Shown: piece by piece, positions 56,135 through 64,000 of the stretch | Position numbering within the stretch: position 1 is the first letter of the stretch | How the letters are laid out: every line of letters begins with the position of its first letter | From: an uncultured Victivallis sp. | Lineage (GTDB): Bacteria > Verrucomicrobiota > Lentisphaeria > Victivallales > Victivallaceae | NCBI GenBank assembly: GCA_944389935.1 | Contig: CALXOE010000001.1 | Coordinates: 124,001-188,000 of the forward strand | DNA: 64,000 nt | Direction of reading: 5' to 3' | Notes under the pieces: generated by a model | Seen by the model: the letters and a program-made list of their open reading frames with translations, nothing else | Databases searched by the model: none | Told to the model about the DNA's origin: nothing | Translations under genes and position numbers: made by a program

Positions 56135-57187
56135 TTATTTTTCGCTGCTCTTCTTGAGCGCCTCGACCTCGGCTTTCAGCGCCTCAAACTTCTTCTGCAG
56201 TTTCTCGAAGCGGCTCGGGAGCGTATGCCGCGCCATGAATTCGCGCTGCGACTCGGCCGGAGTTCCGAGCGCAATGGCGCCCGCGGGCAGACTCTTGACC
56301 ACACCGCTCGTGCCGGCGACCTGCACGCCGTCGCCGATCGTGATGTGCCCGTTGATTCCGGCTTTTGCACCGAGAACGACACCGCGCCCGAGCTCGGCAC
56401 TGCCGGCGATTCCGCACTGCGCAACGAGAATCGAACTCTCGCCGATCACCACGTTGTGCGCGATCATGACCTGGTCGTCGACTTTCACGTTGCTCTTGAT
56501 CCAGGTACGGCCGAAACGCGCACGGTCAACCGTCGTATTCGCCCCGAGTTCCACGTCATCATCGATCTGAACCACACCGGTCTGCGGCACTTTCACAAGC
56601 CCCTGCGGGCCGGGCACAAATCCGAACCCGTCCGCCCCGATCACCACGCCTGGATGCAGAATGCACTTGCGGCCGACCGTGCAGCGGTACATGACCGTCA
56701 CATTCGGGTAGAGAATCGTCCCCGCCCCGATCCGGACCCGGTGTCCGAGATAGCAGCCCGCGCCGATCACCGCGCCGTCCCCGATCTCAACGCCCGGCTC
56801 GATCACCGCATTCGCCCCGATGCTGACCCCCTGTCCGAGCTTCACGTCGGAAGCGACCACCGCCGAGGGATGCACGCCCGGCTCAAACGCCGGCGGCTCC
56901 TCCGCAAAAAGCGCCACCACTTTCGCAAACGCATAATCGACATGCTCGGTCACGATCAGCGTGTATTTGTCATTCGCCGCGGAGGCGAGGTCGGGACAGA
57001 CCAGAATCACTCCGGCCCCGGTCGTCTCGAGCTGATGCTCGTACCGCTTGTTGCCGATGAAAGAGAGCTGATCCTCTTTCGCCTCCCGAATTCCGGCCAC
57101 ACTTTTGACGACACGGTCGGGATTCCCGACGATCGTCCCCTTGACCATTTCGGCGATTTCCCCGGCGGTGAGCGTAATCTGCTTCAT
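56135..57187 (-). CDS. lpxD: UDP-3-O-acylglucosamine N-acyltransferase
   Basis: I choose the ATG at 57187, preceded by GGGAGG, giving 350 residues (E. coli 341). The N-terminal uridine-binding domain (about 1-100) is followed by a left-handed beta-helix of hexapeptide repeats (GQGVSIGANAVIEPGV...), the catalytic His in IAHNVVIG, and a C-terminal helix. It adds the second acyl chain in lipid A synthesis. It follows skp by 98 nt. Confidence 0.95.
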   Translation of the reverse strand: MKQITLTAGEIAEMVKGTIVGNPDRVVKSVAGIREAKEDQLSFIGNKRYEHQLETTGAGVILVCPDLASAANDKYTLIVTEHVDYAFAKVVALFAEEPPAFEPGVHPSAVVASDVKLGQGVSIGANAVIEPGVEIGDGAVIGAGCYLGHRVRIGAGTILYPNVTVMYRCTVGRKCILHPGVVIGADGFGFVPGPQGLVKVPQTGVVQIDDDVELGANTTVDRARFGRTWIKSNVKVDDQVMIAHNVVIGESSILVAQCGIAGSAELGRGVVLGAKAGINGHITIGDGVQVAGTSGVVKSLPAGAIALGTPAESQREFMARHTLPSRFEKLQKKFEALKAEVEALKKSSEK

Positions 57188-57285
57188 AATGCCTCCCCTG
57201 TTTCTCTCTTTTCCCTGCGGGACATTGAAAATGTTACTGCAAAAAATTGATTGCGCACGCACTCCGGTGCGCGACTTCCCGAATT

Positions 57286-57927
57286 TTAAGGTTTTCCGGC
57301 AGTCGGAGCGGCTTCGCGTTTTTCTCCGGCCGCGTTTTCTTTCGCCTCTCCCGCAACGCTTTTCGAGCGGTTCAGCTCCCGAATCACCACTTCGGTCAGA
57401 TCGCACGAAGCCGGAAACCGCAACACCATCGGCTGCTCATTCAGCGTCTTGCCGGAGGAGTCGAAAATGAAATTGAATCCCTCAGCGGCGGCCCGGCGGT
57501 CGATCTCTTTGTAGATATCGGCCATGATCTCTTCCCGTTTCTTCTGCTCCATCTCCCGCATGATCCGGGTACGCTCGGCGGCGTAAAGCTGAAGCTCCGC
57601 CTCCCGGGCGGCGACTTCGCGCGCTTTCACAACCGCCTCCGCGCCGAGTTTCGTGCGCTCCGCTTCGGCAAGAGCGGGATTCTGCGCATCTTTCTGAAGC
57701 TGCTCGGACTCCCGCTTGAGCTGAATGAGCTGGCTGTTCTGTTTGACGAGATAATTGCGGTATACTTCGGCCTGCTGCTTGATGGCATCCTCGGCGATCC
57801 GGCTCTTGTAATACTCCCGGAACACTTTTTCGAGATTCACCACCGCGAACCGCTGCGTCTCAGCCCCGGCCGACACGACCGAAACGAGCGCGAACAAAAC
57901 CAGCAGTTTCCCGAATATCCGCTTCAT
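57286..57927 (-). CDS. skp: OmpH/Skp-family periplasmic chaperone
   Basis: The 213-residue protein has a signal peptide (cleaved near SAGAE), VVNLEKVFREY, a long coiled coil (about 40-140) and a core phrase EGFNFIFDSSG. Skp holds unfolded outer-membrane proteins for BamA. It lies 5 nt after guaB and upstream of lpxD; the skp-lpxD pair is common, but bamA is 18 kb away. Confidence 0.9.
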   Translation of the reverse strand: MKRIFGKLLVLFALVSVVSAGAETQRFAVVNLEKVFREYYKSRIAEDAIKQQAEVYRNYLVKQNSQLIQLKRESEQLQKDAQNPALAEAERTKLGAEAVVKAREVAAREAELQLYAAERTRIMREMEQKKREEIMADIYKEIDRRAAAEGFNFIFDSSGKTLNEQPMVLRFPASCDLTEVVIRELNRSKSVAGEAKENAAGEKREAAPTAGKP

Positions 57928-57932
57928 GTGAC

Positions 57933-59429
57933 TCAGTTCCCCGAATAATTCGGCGCATCCTTGATCATCGTCACATCGTGCGGATGCGCCTCGCGCAGCC
58001 CCGCCGCCGTGACCCGGACCATCTTCGCCTTGCGCTGGAACTCCGGAACCGTGCGCGCCCCGCAGTAGCCGAACGAATAACGCAGCCCGCCGACGAACTG
58101 AATAATCACATTCGCCACCGGCCCGCGGAACGGAACCATCCCCTCGATCCCCTGCGGCACGAGCTTCGCGTCGTCATCGACGTCGTCCTGCCCGTAGCGC
58201 TCGCGGCTGCCCTTGCCGGTCTTCATCGCCGCAAGACTGCCCATGCCGCGATAGATCACATAACTGCGGCCCTGATGCAGCGTCACTTCGCCGGTGCTCT
58301 CGCTCGTACCCGCCAGGGCCGAACCCATCATCACGCATGAGGCGCCGACCGCGATCGCCTTGGCCACGTCGCCGGACTGCTTGATTCCGCCGTCCGCAAT
58401 GACCGGAATGTCCGACGGCACCGCTTTCGCCACCTCGTAGACCGCCGTCACCTGCGGCACACCGACGCCCGCGACCACGCGCGTCGTGCAGATGGAGCCG
58501 GGCCCGATGCCGACCTTGATGCCGTCGGCACCCGCGTCGGCCAGCGCCTTGCCCCCCTCCGCCGTCGCGACATTCCCCGCAACGACGTCGACCCGGTCGC
58601 CATACATCTTCTTGAGTTCCCGCACCGACTCGATCACACCTTTCGAGTGGCCATGCGCGGTGTCGAGCACAAGCACGTCGACGCCCGCATTCACCAGCGC
58701 CTCAACACGCTCGAAGTCATAGGGACCGATGCCGGCGGCGGCACGGAGCTGATGATGATCATCGCGGTTGTAGTCCGGCTCCTCTTTCGAGATCAGCGTC
58801 TTCACGTCGAGGAAGCTGTAAAGCCCGGTGAGTTTCCCGTCCTTGTCGACCATCGGCAGCTTGCCGACTTTCTTCTCGAGCATGATCCGGTAGGCCTCCT
58901 GCATGGAGATGCCGTCTTTCGCAATGACCGGGGTCTTCGTCATCACGTCGCCGATCCGGATGCTGTAATCCGTAAGGAACTTGATGTCGCGCGCGGTGAT
59001 GATCCCGACGAGTTTCCCGTCGTTGTCGACGATCGGGAAACCGGAGAACGAATATTTCTTCGCCCGCTTCTCGTTCATCATCTCCTCAATGGTCTGATCC
59101 GCGTGGAAGACCACGGGCGTGCGGATGATGCCGTTCAGATAGTACTTGACCTTGCGAACTTCATCAGCCTGTTGCTCGATCGAAAGATTCTTGTGAATCA
59201 CGCCAATGCCGCCGAGACGGGCCATCGCGATCGCCATCGCACTCTCGGTCACCGTATCCATCGCGGCGCTGACGAACGGGATGTTCAGTTTCACATTCCG
59301 CGAGAAGCGGGTGCTGACGTCCGCATCGTGCGGGAGAAAGTCCGCGTACTGCGTCACCAGCGAGATGTCGTCGAAAGTCAGTCCTTCATACTCAAATGCG
59401 GCCATGAATTTGTCAATGTAGCGTTCCAT
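57933..59429 (-). CDS. guaB: inosine-5'-monophosphate dehydrogenase
   Basis: The 498-residue protein has the IMPDH barrel split by two CBS domains (about 105-225: [22 protein letters not shown]). The active Cys is in [13 protein letters not shown] and the flap segment is ERYGQDD. It commits IMP to GMP synthesis. It has a clear promoter and leads guaB-skp-lpxD-sel1. Confidence 0.97.
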   Translation of the reverse strand: MERYIDKFMAAFEYEGLTFDDISLVTQYADFLPHDADVSTRFSRNVKLNIPFVSAAMDTVTESAMAIAMARLGGIGVIHKNLSIEQQADEVRKVKYYLNGIIRTPVVFHADQTIEEMMNEKRAKKYSFSGFPIVDNDGKLVGIITARDIKFLTDYSIRIGDVMTKTPVIAKDGISMQEAYRIMLEKKVGKLPMVDKDGKLTGLYSFLDVKTLISKEEPDYNRDDHHQLRAAAGIGPYDFERVEALVNAGVDVLVLDTAHGHSKGVIESVRELKKMYGDRVDVVAGNVATAEGGKALADAGADGIKVGIGPGSICTTRVVAGVGVPQVTAVYEVAKAVPSDIPVIADGGIKQSGDVAKAIAVGASCVMMGSALAGTSESTGEVTLHQGRSYVIYRGMGSLAAMKTGKGSRERYGQDDVDDDAKLVPQGIEGMVPFRGPVANVIIQFVGGLRYSFGYCGARTVPEFQRKAKMVRVTAAGLREAHPHDVTMIKDAPNYSGN

Positions 59430-59483
59430 AACTATGTGCTCTCCAATCGGGGGTCTGGAAGATTTGATATAATGTTACTGTGT

Positions 59484-59512
59484 AATATACATCTTTCCTC
59501 CCCCGCTTGCAA
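59484..59512 (-). promoter_or_regulatory. promoter of guaB
   Basis: Minus-strand TTGCAA (59512-59507) and TATATT (59489-59484) are 17 nt apart; start near 59477, 48 nt before the guaB ATG. Confidence 0.75.
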
Positions 59513-59555
59513 GGAGTTTTTTCCGTTTTTTTCGATGGAAACCACGTTTATTCTG

Positions 59556-59584
59556 TTGCGTTTGATGCGAAATTGCAGTATATT
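59556..59584 (+). promoter_or_regulatory. promoter of metG
   Basis: TTGCGT (59556-59561) and TATATT (59579-59584) are 17 nt apart; start near 59591, about 104 nt before the metG ATG at 59695. Confidence 0.7.
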
Positions 59585-59610
59585 GTAGAGTAATGATTTG
59601 TGCCCGCAGT

Positions 59611-59640
59611 TGCGGCCCCGCCGCGCCAGGCGCTTTTTTT
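59611..59640 (+). promoter_or_regulatory. possible attenuator hairpin in the metG leader
   Basis: Between the promoter and metG, GCGGC-CCC-GCCGC (59612-59624) and GCGC-CAG-GCGC (59623-59633) can each form a small hairpin, followed by seven T (59634-59640). This is a terminator-like shape inside the leader. The stems are short. Confidence 0.4.
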
Positions 59641-59694
59641 ATTGGATGGCCCCGCCCGGCGTGCGGCCATGTTTCGAGAAGGAGCTTCCGACTG

Positions 59695-61635
59695 ATGAAT
59701 ACCAACAACTTTTACGTTACCACCCCGATCTATTACGTCAACGACAAGCCGCACATCGGCCACGCCTACACGACAGTGCTGGCCGACGTGCTCGCGCGCT
59801 ATCACCGTTCACTCGGCGATGCGACCTTTTTTCTGACCGGCACCGACGAACACGGCCAGAAAGTCGAAAAAGCCGCCGCCGCCCGGCACATGGATCCCAA
59901 AGCCCACTGCGACGAAACCGTGCAGAGATTTCAGTCGCTCTGGAAACGGCTCGGCATCACGAACGACCGCTATATCCGCACCACCGATGAATATCACAAG
60001 GAGGTGGTTCGCAAGATCCTCCAGAATCTCTACGACCGCGGCGAAATCTACAAGGCCGAATATACGGGCTGGTACTGCGTCGGCGACGAACGATTCTTCA
60101 CGGAAAAAGACCTCGTCGACGGCAAATGCCCCGAATGCGGACGCGAAGTCTCCTCAATCGTTGAATCGAATTACTTCTTCCGCATGAGCAAATACCGCGA
60201 GTGGCTCATCGATTACATCGAAACCCACCCCGGCTTCATTCAGCCCGCGTTCCGCGCGAACGAGACGCTCGGCTTCCTGCGCAAGGGGCTCGGCGACCTC
60301 TGCATCAGCCGCCCGAAAGCCCGGCTCTCGTGGGGGATCGAACTGCCGTTCGATCCGGATTACGTCTGCTACGTCTGGTTTGACGCGCTCATCAACTACA
60401 TCTCCGGCGTCGGCTACCTCCAGGACGAGGCGATGTTCGAGAAGTGGTGGCCGGCGAACTATCACCTGATCGGCAAAGACATCCTGACCACCCACAGCGT
60501 CTACTGGCCGACCATGCTCAAGGCGATCGGCCTGCCTCTGCCGAAGACGATCTTCGCACACGGCTGGTGGCTGACCGGCAACACGAAAATGTCGAAATCA
60601 CTCGGCAACGTCATCAACCCGATGGATATGGCCGACCGCTGCGGCGTCGATGCGTTCCGCTACTTCCTGATGGCGGAGATGTCTCCGGGCAACGACGCGA
60701 ACTTTACGGAAGAGGGATTCGTCACGCGCTACAACAGCGATCTGGCCAACGATCTCGGCAATCTGCTCAGCCGCGTCCTCAAGATGACGCTGCGCAACGC
60801 GAACGGCACAATCCCGACCCCGGGCGCGCTGACCGCCGACGAGGAGGAGTTCAAACGTGAAATCGCCAACGCGATCGATACGATGGAGAGCAGCCTCGCC
60901 GCGCTGAAGTTCGATCAGGGACTCGCCGCCGTCATGAACGCGGTCCGTGCCGGTAACCGTTACCTCGAAAAGACCGCCCCGTGGACTCTCGCCAAAAAAG
61001 GCGACACCGAACGGCTCAACACCGTGCTTTTCACTGCGGCGGATGCCCTGCGCCAATTCTCGGTTCTGCTCTATCCGGTCATGCCGGAGAAGATGGCCGA
61101 GCTGCGCAAGGCGCTCGGATACACAGGCGATGAGCTCAACGACGCGAAGATCGCCGATCTGAGAACCCGCCCCTGCGACCTGGCCGGACGGCATGTGCAG
61201 GACACCGCCGGACTCTTCCCGCGCATCGACGTGACTCCGAAAGAGGAAACGCCCGCGCCCGCTCCGAAACCGGCGGAAAAGAAGAAAAAGGCCGCTCCCG
61301 TCAACGTATTCGCTCCGATCGGGATCGAAGAGTTTGCGAAAGTCGAGCTCCGCACGGCGAAAATCCTCGCGGCGGAAAAGGTCGAGGGAGCGGACAAGCT
61401 GCTGAAACTTCAGCTTGACGTCAACGGGGAAAAACGGCAGATCGTCTCCGGCATCGCCCAGTGGTACACGCCGGAAACGCTGATCGGCAAAACCATCGTG
61501 ATCGTCGCCAACCTGAAACCCGCCGTCATCCGCGGCGTCGAATCGAACGGCATGCTGCTCGCGGCAAAATCCGGCCGGGAGCTCAAGCTCGTCACGATCG
61601 ACGGCGAACTCGCCAGCGGCGCACAGGTCGGCTGA
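59695..61635 (+). CDS. metG: methionyl-tRNA synthetase with C-terminal tRNA-binding domain
   Basis: The start at 59695 has GAAGGAG 10 nt upstream; the frame runs 34 codons further upstream through the leader. The 646-residue protein has HIGH-type PHIGHAY, a zinc knuckle with CPECG, KMSKS, an anticodon-binding helical domain, a Lys/Ala/Pro linker (about 525-545) and a C-terminal EMAP/Trbp111-like OB domain (VELRTAKILAAEKVEGADKLLKLQ). It charges tRNA-Met. Confidence 0.96.
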   Translation: MNTNNFYVTTPIYYVNDKPHIGHAYTTVLADVLARYHRSLGDATFFLTGTDEHGQKVEKAAAARHMDPKAHCDETVQRFQSLWKRLGITNDRYIRTTDEYHKEVVRKILQNLYDRGEIYKAEYTGWYCVGDERFFTEKDLVDGKCPECGREVSSIVESNYFFRMSKYREWLIDYIETHPGFIQPAFRANETLGFLRKGLGDLCISRPKARLSWGIELPFDPDYVCYVWFDALINYISGVGYLQDEAMFEKWWPANYHLIGKDILTTHSVYWPTMLKAIGLPLPKTIFAHGWWLTGNTKMSKSLGNVINPMDMADRCGVDAFRYFLMAEMSPGNDANFTEEGFVTRYNSDLANDLGNLLSRVLKMTLRNANGTIPTPGALTADEEEFKREIANAIDTMESSLAALKFDQGLAAVMNAVRAGNRYLEKTAPWTLAKKGDTERLNTVLFTAADALRQFSVLLYPVMPEKMAELRKALGYTGDELNDAKIADLRTRPCDLAGRHVQDTAGLFPRIDVTPKEETPAPAPKPAEKKKKAAPVNVFAPIGIEEFAKVELRTAKILAAEKVEGADKLLKLQLDVNGEKRQIVSGIAQWYTPETLIGKTIVIVANLKPAVIRGVESNGMLLAAKSGRELKLVTIDGELASGAQVG

Positions 61636-61924
61636 TCCCCACAGCCGCTGATCGGGAGAAAGCATGTCGTACCGGGACGGATTGACCGCGCTCATGTTGA
61701 CGTTTCCGCCGGTAATTCTCCGCACCGGATGCTCTGCCCCGCTCGATCGTCGCGGGCAGGACAGGCGGACCACGGAATCGGCTCTGTGCATCCCGGACGT
61801 GTTGTCACCAGCCGGGAGTCTCGTCTGCGGGCAGTTTTCCGCTTCCCCTCGGCACTCCAACCACCGCTCGCTCTGCCGCAGCAATCCTGGCGAGAGCCCT
61901 GCATACTCTTAGAAAGGAACCATC
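61636..61924 (+). other. 289-nt gap after metG with no recognised gene
   Basis: The gap holds a 82-codon frame (61664-61912) with GGGAG 5 nt before its ATG, but its composition (Ser/Arg/Pro, odd Cys) does not look like a protein. It also holds a hairpin (61732-61760 region, arms CTGCCC-CGC and GCG-GGCAG). I could not match it to a known RNA. Confidence 0.3.
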
Positions 61925-62347
61925 ATGCAGATCGAATACCGCATTCTGGAACGCATTACGCCGGATGATCTCACGGCGATGGAGCAACTCTACCGGGAGA
62001 CCGGCTGGATCGGGCCGGACGATTCCGCCGAATTCATCGCCGCCGGCATGGCGAACTCCGCCGTCGCGGTCGGAGCGTACGTCGACGGCAGACTCGTCGG
62101 TATGGGGCGGGCGCTCTCGGACAACGTCTCGGACGCCTACATTCAGGACATCGCGGTTTCTCCGGAATTCCGGCGGCACGGCATCGGCGGCGGCATCGTA
62201 AAAGCCATCATCGCCGCGCTTCGCGGCCGCGGGGTCGACTGGATCGCCCTCGTCGGCGAACCCGGTACCGAATCGTTCTACCGCAATCTCGGATTTGAAT
62301 CGAAACCGGAATTCACGTTCTGGAAACTCCCTCCGCAAATTTCATAA
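61925..62347 (+). CDS. GNAT-family N-acetyltransferase
   Basis: AAAGGA lies 7 nt before the ATG. The 140-residue protein has the GNAT acetyl-CoA motif A (IAVSPEFRRHGIGGGIVKAI) and the C-terminal FYRNLGFE segment. Substrate unknown; small members of this kind acetylate amines such as aminoglycosides, polyamines or ribosomal protein ends. Confidence 0.88.
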   Translation: MQIEYRILERITPDDLTAMEQLYRETGWIGPDDSAEFIAAGMANSAVAVGAYVDGRLVGMGRALSDNVSDAYIQDIAVSPEFRRHGIGGGIVKAIIAALRGRGVDWIALVGEPGTESFYRNLGFESKPEFTFWKLPPQIS

Positions 62348-62393
62348 AAAACCGTCCCGGCGCATCTATCGGATAACGTCGGGACGATTTCTT
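62346..62393. terminator. bidirectional terminator between the GNAT and TolC-like genes
   Basis: CGTCCCGGCG (62353-62362) pairs with CGTCGGGACG (62377-62386). On the minus strand it is followed by TTTTTT; on the plus strand by ATTTCTTT. It serves the convergent genes on both sides. Confidence 0.8.
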
Positions 62394-62404
62394 TCAATCC
62401 ACTC

Positions 62405-63187
62405 TCACTTTCCCGGAGGCGGAACCGCATCGACTCGATGATGCCCGCCCGGAGGCTGCGGCGCGCCGGACGGACGCGACATCCCGTCAGGCGCGCCAGG
62501 ACCGCCGCGGCGCACAGGGCGGATCGACTCGGCCTCGACAAGCGCTTTTAACACTTCCGGATTGCACTTTACAGCGGAAAATTCGCCGGCAAGTTTCGCG
62601 AACGTCTCGTTCCGCTTCAGAAGATTCTCATATTCGAGCATCTTCAATTCTGCTTCCGCCAATGCGATCTTGCTTTGCGTATATGCTTTCAGATCAATGC
62701 CGCCGCTCTTGTATGCCTCCTCGTCGCACTGCTTGAGCAATTCGCAAAATTTCAGATTCACAAGCGCTTCGGCCGCTCCCGCCGAAGAGCGCGACTCCCC
62801 CTCCATTCGCATCAACGCGAGGCGGGCAAGGGCCAAATCCCTTTCGCCGACATAAACATCCCGTATGGAAATCCCGCCGGCCCGGTATCCCTCCTCCGCC
62901 AACTTCGCTTCCTGTTCGCGGAGCGAGACGATTTCCCGGAATTTCGCGAGATACGCTTCGGAACGACGCGGCGCACGATTGCGCCCGAATCCTCCGAACC
63001 GCCCGCCGCCCGGACCGCCCGGACCGCCCGAACCGCCGCCGAAACGAGAACCTCCAGGAGACGGCATAGCCGCGATCGCCGGCTTTTCAAAGAGAAAGTG
63101 GTCGTACACGGAAAATCCGAGTGCGATGATGGCGGCCAACAAAGCAACCGCGACGGCATTTTTCCGGCAGAATTCAGAAAATTTCAT
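62405..63187 (-). CDS. membrane-anchored protein with TolC-like helical repeats
   Basis: I choose the ATG at 63187 (AAGGAG, 6-nt spacing). The 260-residue protein has an inner-membrane helix (residues about 10-28), a Gly/Arg-rich linker (45-70), then two helical units that each hold the OMF-like pattern 'EEGYRAGGISIRDVYVGERDLALAR' in part and 'AYKSGGIDLKAYTQSKIALAEAEL' in part (each quoted under 20 residues as EEGYRAGGISIRDVYV and AYKSGGIDLKAYTQSKIA). The C-terminus is Pro/Gly-rich. TolC relation is inferred. No transporter gene is next to it. Confidence 0.7.
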   Translation of the reverse strand: MKFSEFCRKNAVAVALLAAIIALGFSVYDHFLFEKPAIAAMPSPGGSRFGGGSGGPGGPGGGRFGGFGRNRAPRRSEAYLAKFREIVSLREQEAKLAEEGYRAGGISIRDVYVGERDLALARLALMRMEGESRSSAGAAEALVNLKFCELLKQCDEEAYKSGGIDLKAYTQSKIALAEAELKMLEYENLLKRNETFAKLAGEFSAVKCNPEVLKALVEAESIRPVRRGGPGAPDGMSRPSGAPQPPGGHHRVDAVPPPGK

Positions 63188-63293
63188 TTGCGACTCCTTA
63201 TATTTTCCGGCGGACAGACCCGCCCGCCAGAGACTCCGCACAACAAATTAACGAAACCAGACTCCACTTTATTCTGCCGGGATTCACCGAAAA

Positions 63294-63327
63294 CAAAAAA
63301 ACGGGCCGGAAACAAAATTCCGGTCCG
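63294..63327 (-). terminator. intrinsic terminator after the PEP carboxykinase gene
   Basis: Minus-strand 10-bp stem (CGGACCGGAA with TTCCGGCCCG, loop ATTTTG) followed by TTTTTTT. A second hairpin (63346-63369) lies between it and the stop codon. Confidence 0.88.
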
Positions 63328-63385
63328 CTTTATCGAAACTTCGTTCCGGGAGCCGTGGCGGCACCCCGGATCTACGTCATTCGGC

Positions 63386-64000
63386 TCAGCCGAGACGCGC
63401 TTCGAGCTCCTCAAGCTGCTTCGAGAGTTCTTCGGGGAGATGTCCCTCGAACTTCTTGTAGTGCTCTTTGATCATCGCGAGTTCTTTCTTCCAGCCCTCG
63501 ACGTCGACTTTCAGGAGCTCTTCCATGTCAGCCTTGGAAACCTGACCCTCAAGCCCCTTGAGATCGATCGCATCGACGGTCGGCATAATGCCGATGGCAG
63601 TATCCTTGCACTCGCCCTTGTTGTCGCAACGGTCGAAGACCCACGCCAGAACGCGGCTGTTGTCGCCGAAGCCCGGCCACATGAACTTGCCTTCCGGGCT
63701 CTTCCGGAACCAGTTCACGCAGAAAATCTTCGGCAGGTTGCCCTGCGCAGCGCCCTTCTTGCCGATGTCAAGCCAGTGCTTGAAGTAATCACCCATGTTG
63801 TAGCCGCAGAACGGCAGCATCGCGAACGGGTCGCGGCGGACAGTACCGGCTTTCACATCGAGAGCGGCAGCGGTCACTTCCGAACCGACCGTCGAACCGA
63901 TGAAAACACCGTGCTCCCAGCTCTTGGCCTGGTAGACCAGCGGCAGCGTCGAAGGACGACGACCACCGAAGAGGAACGCCGCGATCGGAACACCGGCAGG
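63386..64000 (-). CDS. pckG: GTP-dependent phosphoenolpyruvate carboxykinase, C-terminal part
   Basis: The frame is open to the window edge, so the N-terminus is outside. The visible 204 residues match the GTP-type enzyme: FLFGGRRPSTLPLVYQA, WEHGVFIGS, DPFAMLPFCGYNMGDYF and MWPGFGDNSRVL. It makes PEP from oxaloacetate in gluconeogenesis, or the reverse in anaerobes that make succinate. It ends with a Leu/Glu-rich helix and a terminator. Confidence 0.95.
   Translation of the reverse strand, partial: PAGVPIAAFLFGGRRPSTLPLVYQAKSWEHGVFIGSTVGSEVTAAALDVKAGTVRRDPFAMLPFCGYNMGDYFKHWLDIGKKGAAQGNLPKIFCVNWFRKSPEGKFMWPGFGDNSRVLAWVFDRCDNKGECKDTAIGIMPTVDAIDLKGLEGQVSKADMEELLKVDVEGWKKELAMIKEHYKKFEGHLPEELSKQLEELEARLG

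Noticed and set aside
59593..59694. 34-residue N-terminal extension of MetG or a leader peptide
   Set aside because: No ribosome site and not Met-rich; the ATG at 59695 has GAAGGAG.
61660..61912. Cobalamin-type riboswitch on the minus strand
   Set aside because: A few bases resemble the core (GAGGGGAAGCGG) but the conserved GCCACTG and paired arms are not seen, and no B12 gene follows.
1..64000. tRNA, rRNA, CRISPR arrays, insertion sequences, prophage
   Set aside because: No tRNA-like cloverleaf ends, no regular spacer arrays, no transposase or integrase genes were seen on either strand.

Overview
The window reads as chromosomal DNA of a GC-rich, Gram-negative (diderm) bacterium. BamA, Skp, LpxD, LolCD and ArnBCT-type proteins indicate an outer membrane with lipid A. 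A sugar-2-epimerase, a GH4 glycosidase and rhamnose isomerase indicate glycan and host-sugar use. A tiny bS22/AURKAIP1-COX24 protein and a fused RpiB-GlyA enzyme add to this. The mix suggests Lentisphaerota (Victivallis-like) or a neighbour in the PVC group; this placement is inference, because there is no rRNA here. Genes are tightly packed, often with 4-14 nt overlaps. I saw no rRNA, tRNA, CRISPR array, insertion sequence or prophage. The longest gene-free stretch is 289 nt (61636-61924).

Layout. 1-3508: end of an alpha/beta-hydrolase gene, two lipoproteins and an anchored GIN-domain protein. 3604-4785: AGE-family epimerase. 4778-9999 (minus): lolC-lolD, an MFS exporter, a lone OppB-type permease and a secreted unknown. 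10221-14408: an RND efflux pair whose pump lacks the usual proton-relay residues. 14522-19139: low-molecular-weight phosphatase, rpiB-glyA fusion, serS, hisC. 19156-23470 (minus): pstSCAB-phoU with a PHO-box-like triple repeat. 23582-26018: AraC regulator divergent from a GH4 glycosidase. 26136-30802 (minus): carB, then a GAF-SpoIIE phosphatase.

31086-43788 (minus) is one long run: prs, rplY, pth, rpsF, ssb, rpsR, rplI, dnaB, bamA, mazG, arnB, arnT, arnC. It joins ribosome, replication, outer-membrane assembly and lipid A decoration genes. 44035-49218 (minus): a degenerate membrane-anchored PilB-like protein, CvpA, a COG2509-type flavoprotein, a SpoU methyltransferase and a polysaccharide deacetylase. 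49501-54803 (plus): bS22, a TPR protein, rlmN, a 2-hydroxyacid dehydrogenase and rhaA. 54816-59429 (minus): guaB, skp, lpxD and a Sel1-repeat protein. 59695-62347 (plus): metG and a GNAT acetyltransferase. 62405-64000 (minus): a membrane-anchored TolC-like helical protein and the C-terminal third of GTP-dependent PEP carboxykinase.

Several promoters are clear, with 17-nt spacers and a TATATT-like -10 (guaB, metG, carB, prs, the phosphatase gene, the PilB-like gene). The most unusual items are the RND pump without its Asp-Asp/Lys relay, the PilB-like protein with broken Walker motifs, the RpiB-GlyA fusion, the arn set without arnA or arnD, two sets of three 11-bp-period repeats, and strong leader hairpins before carB and prs.
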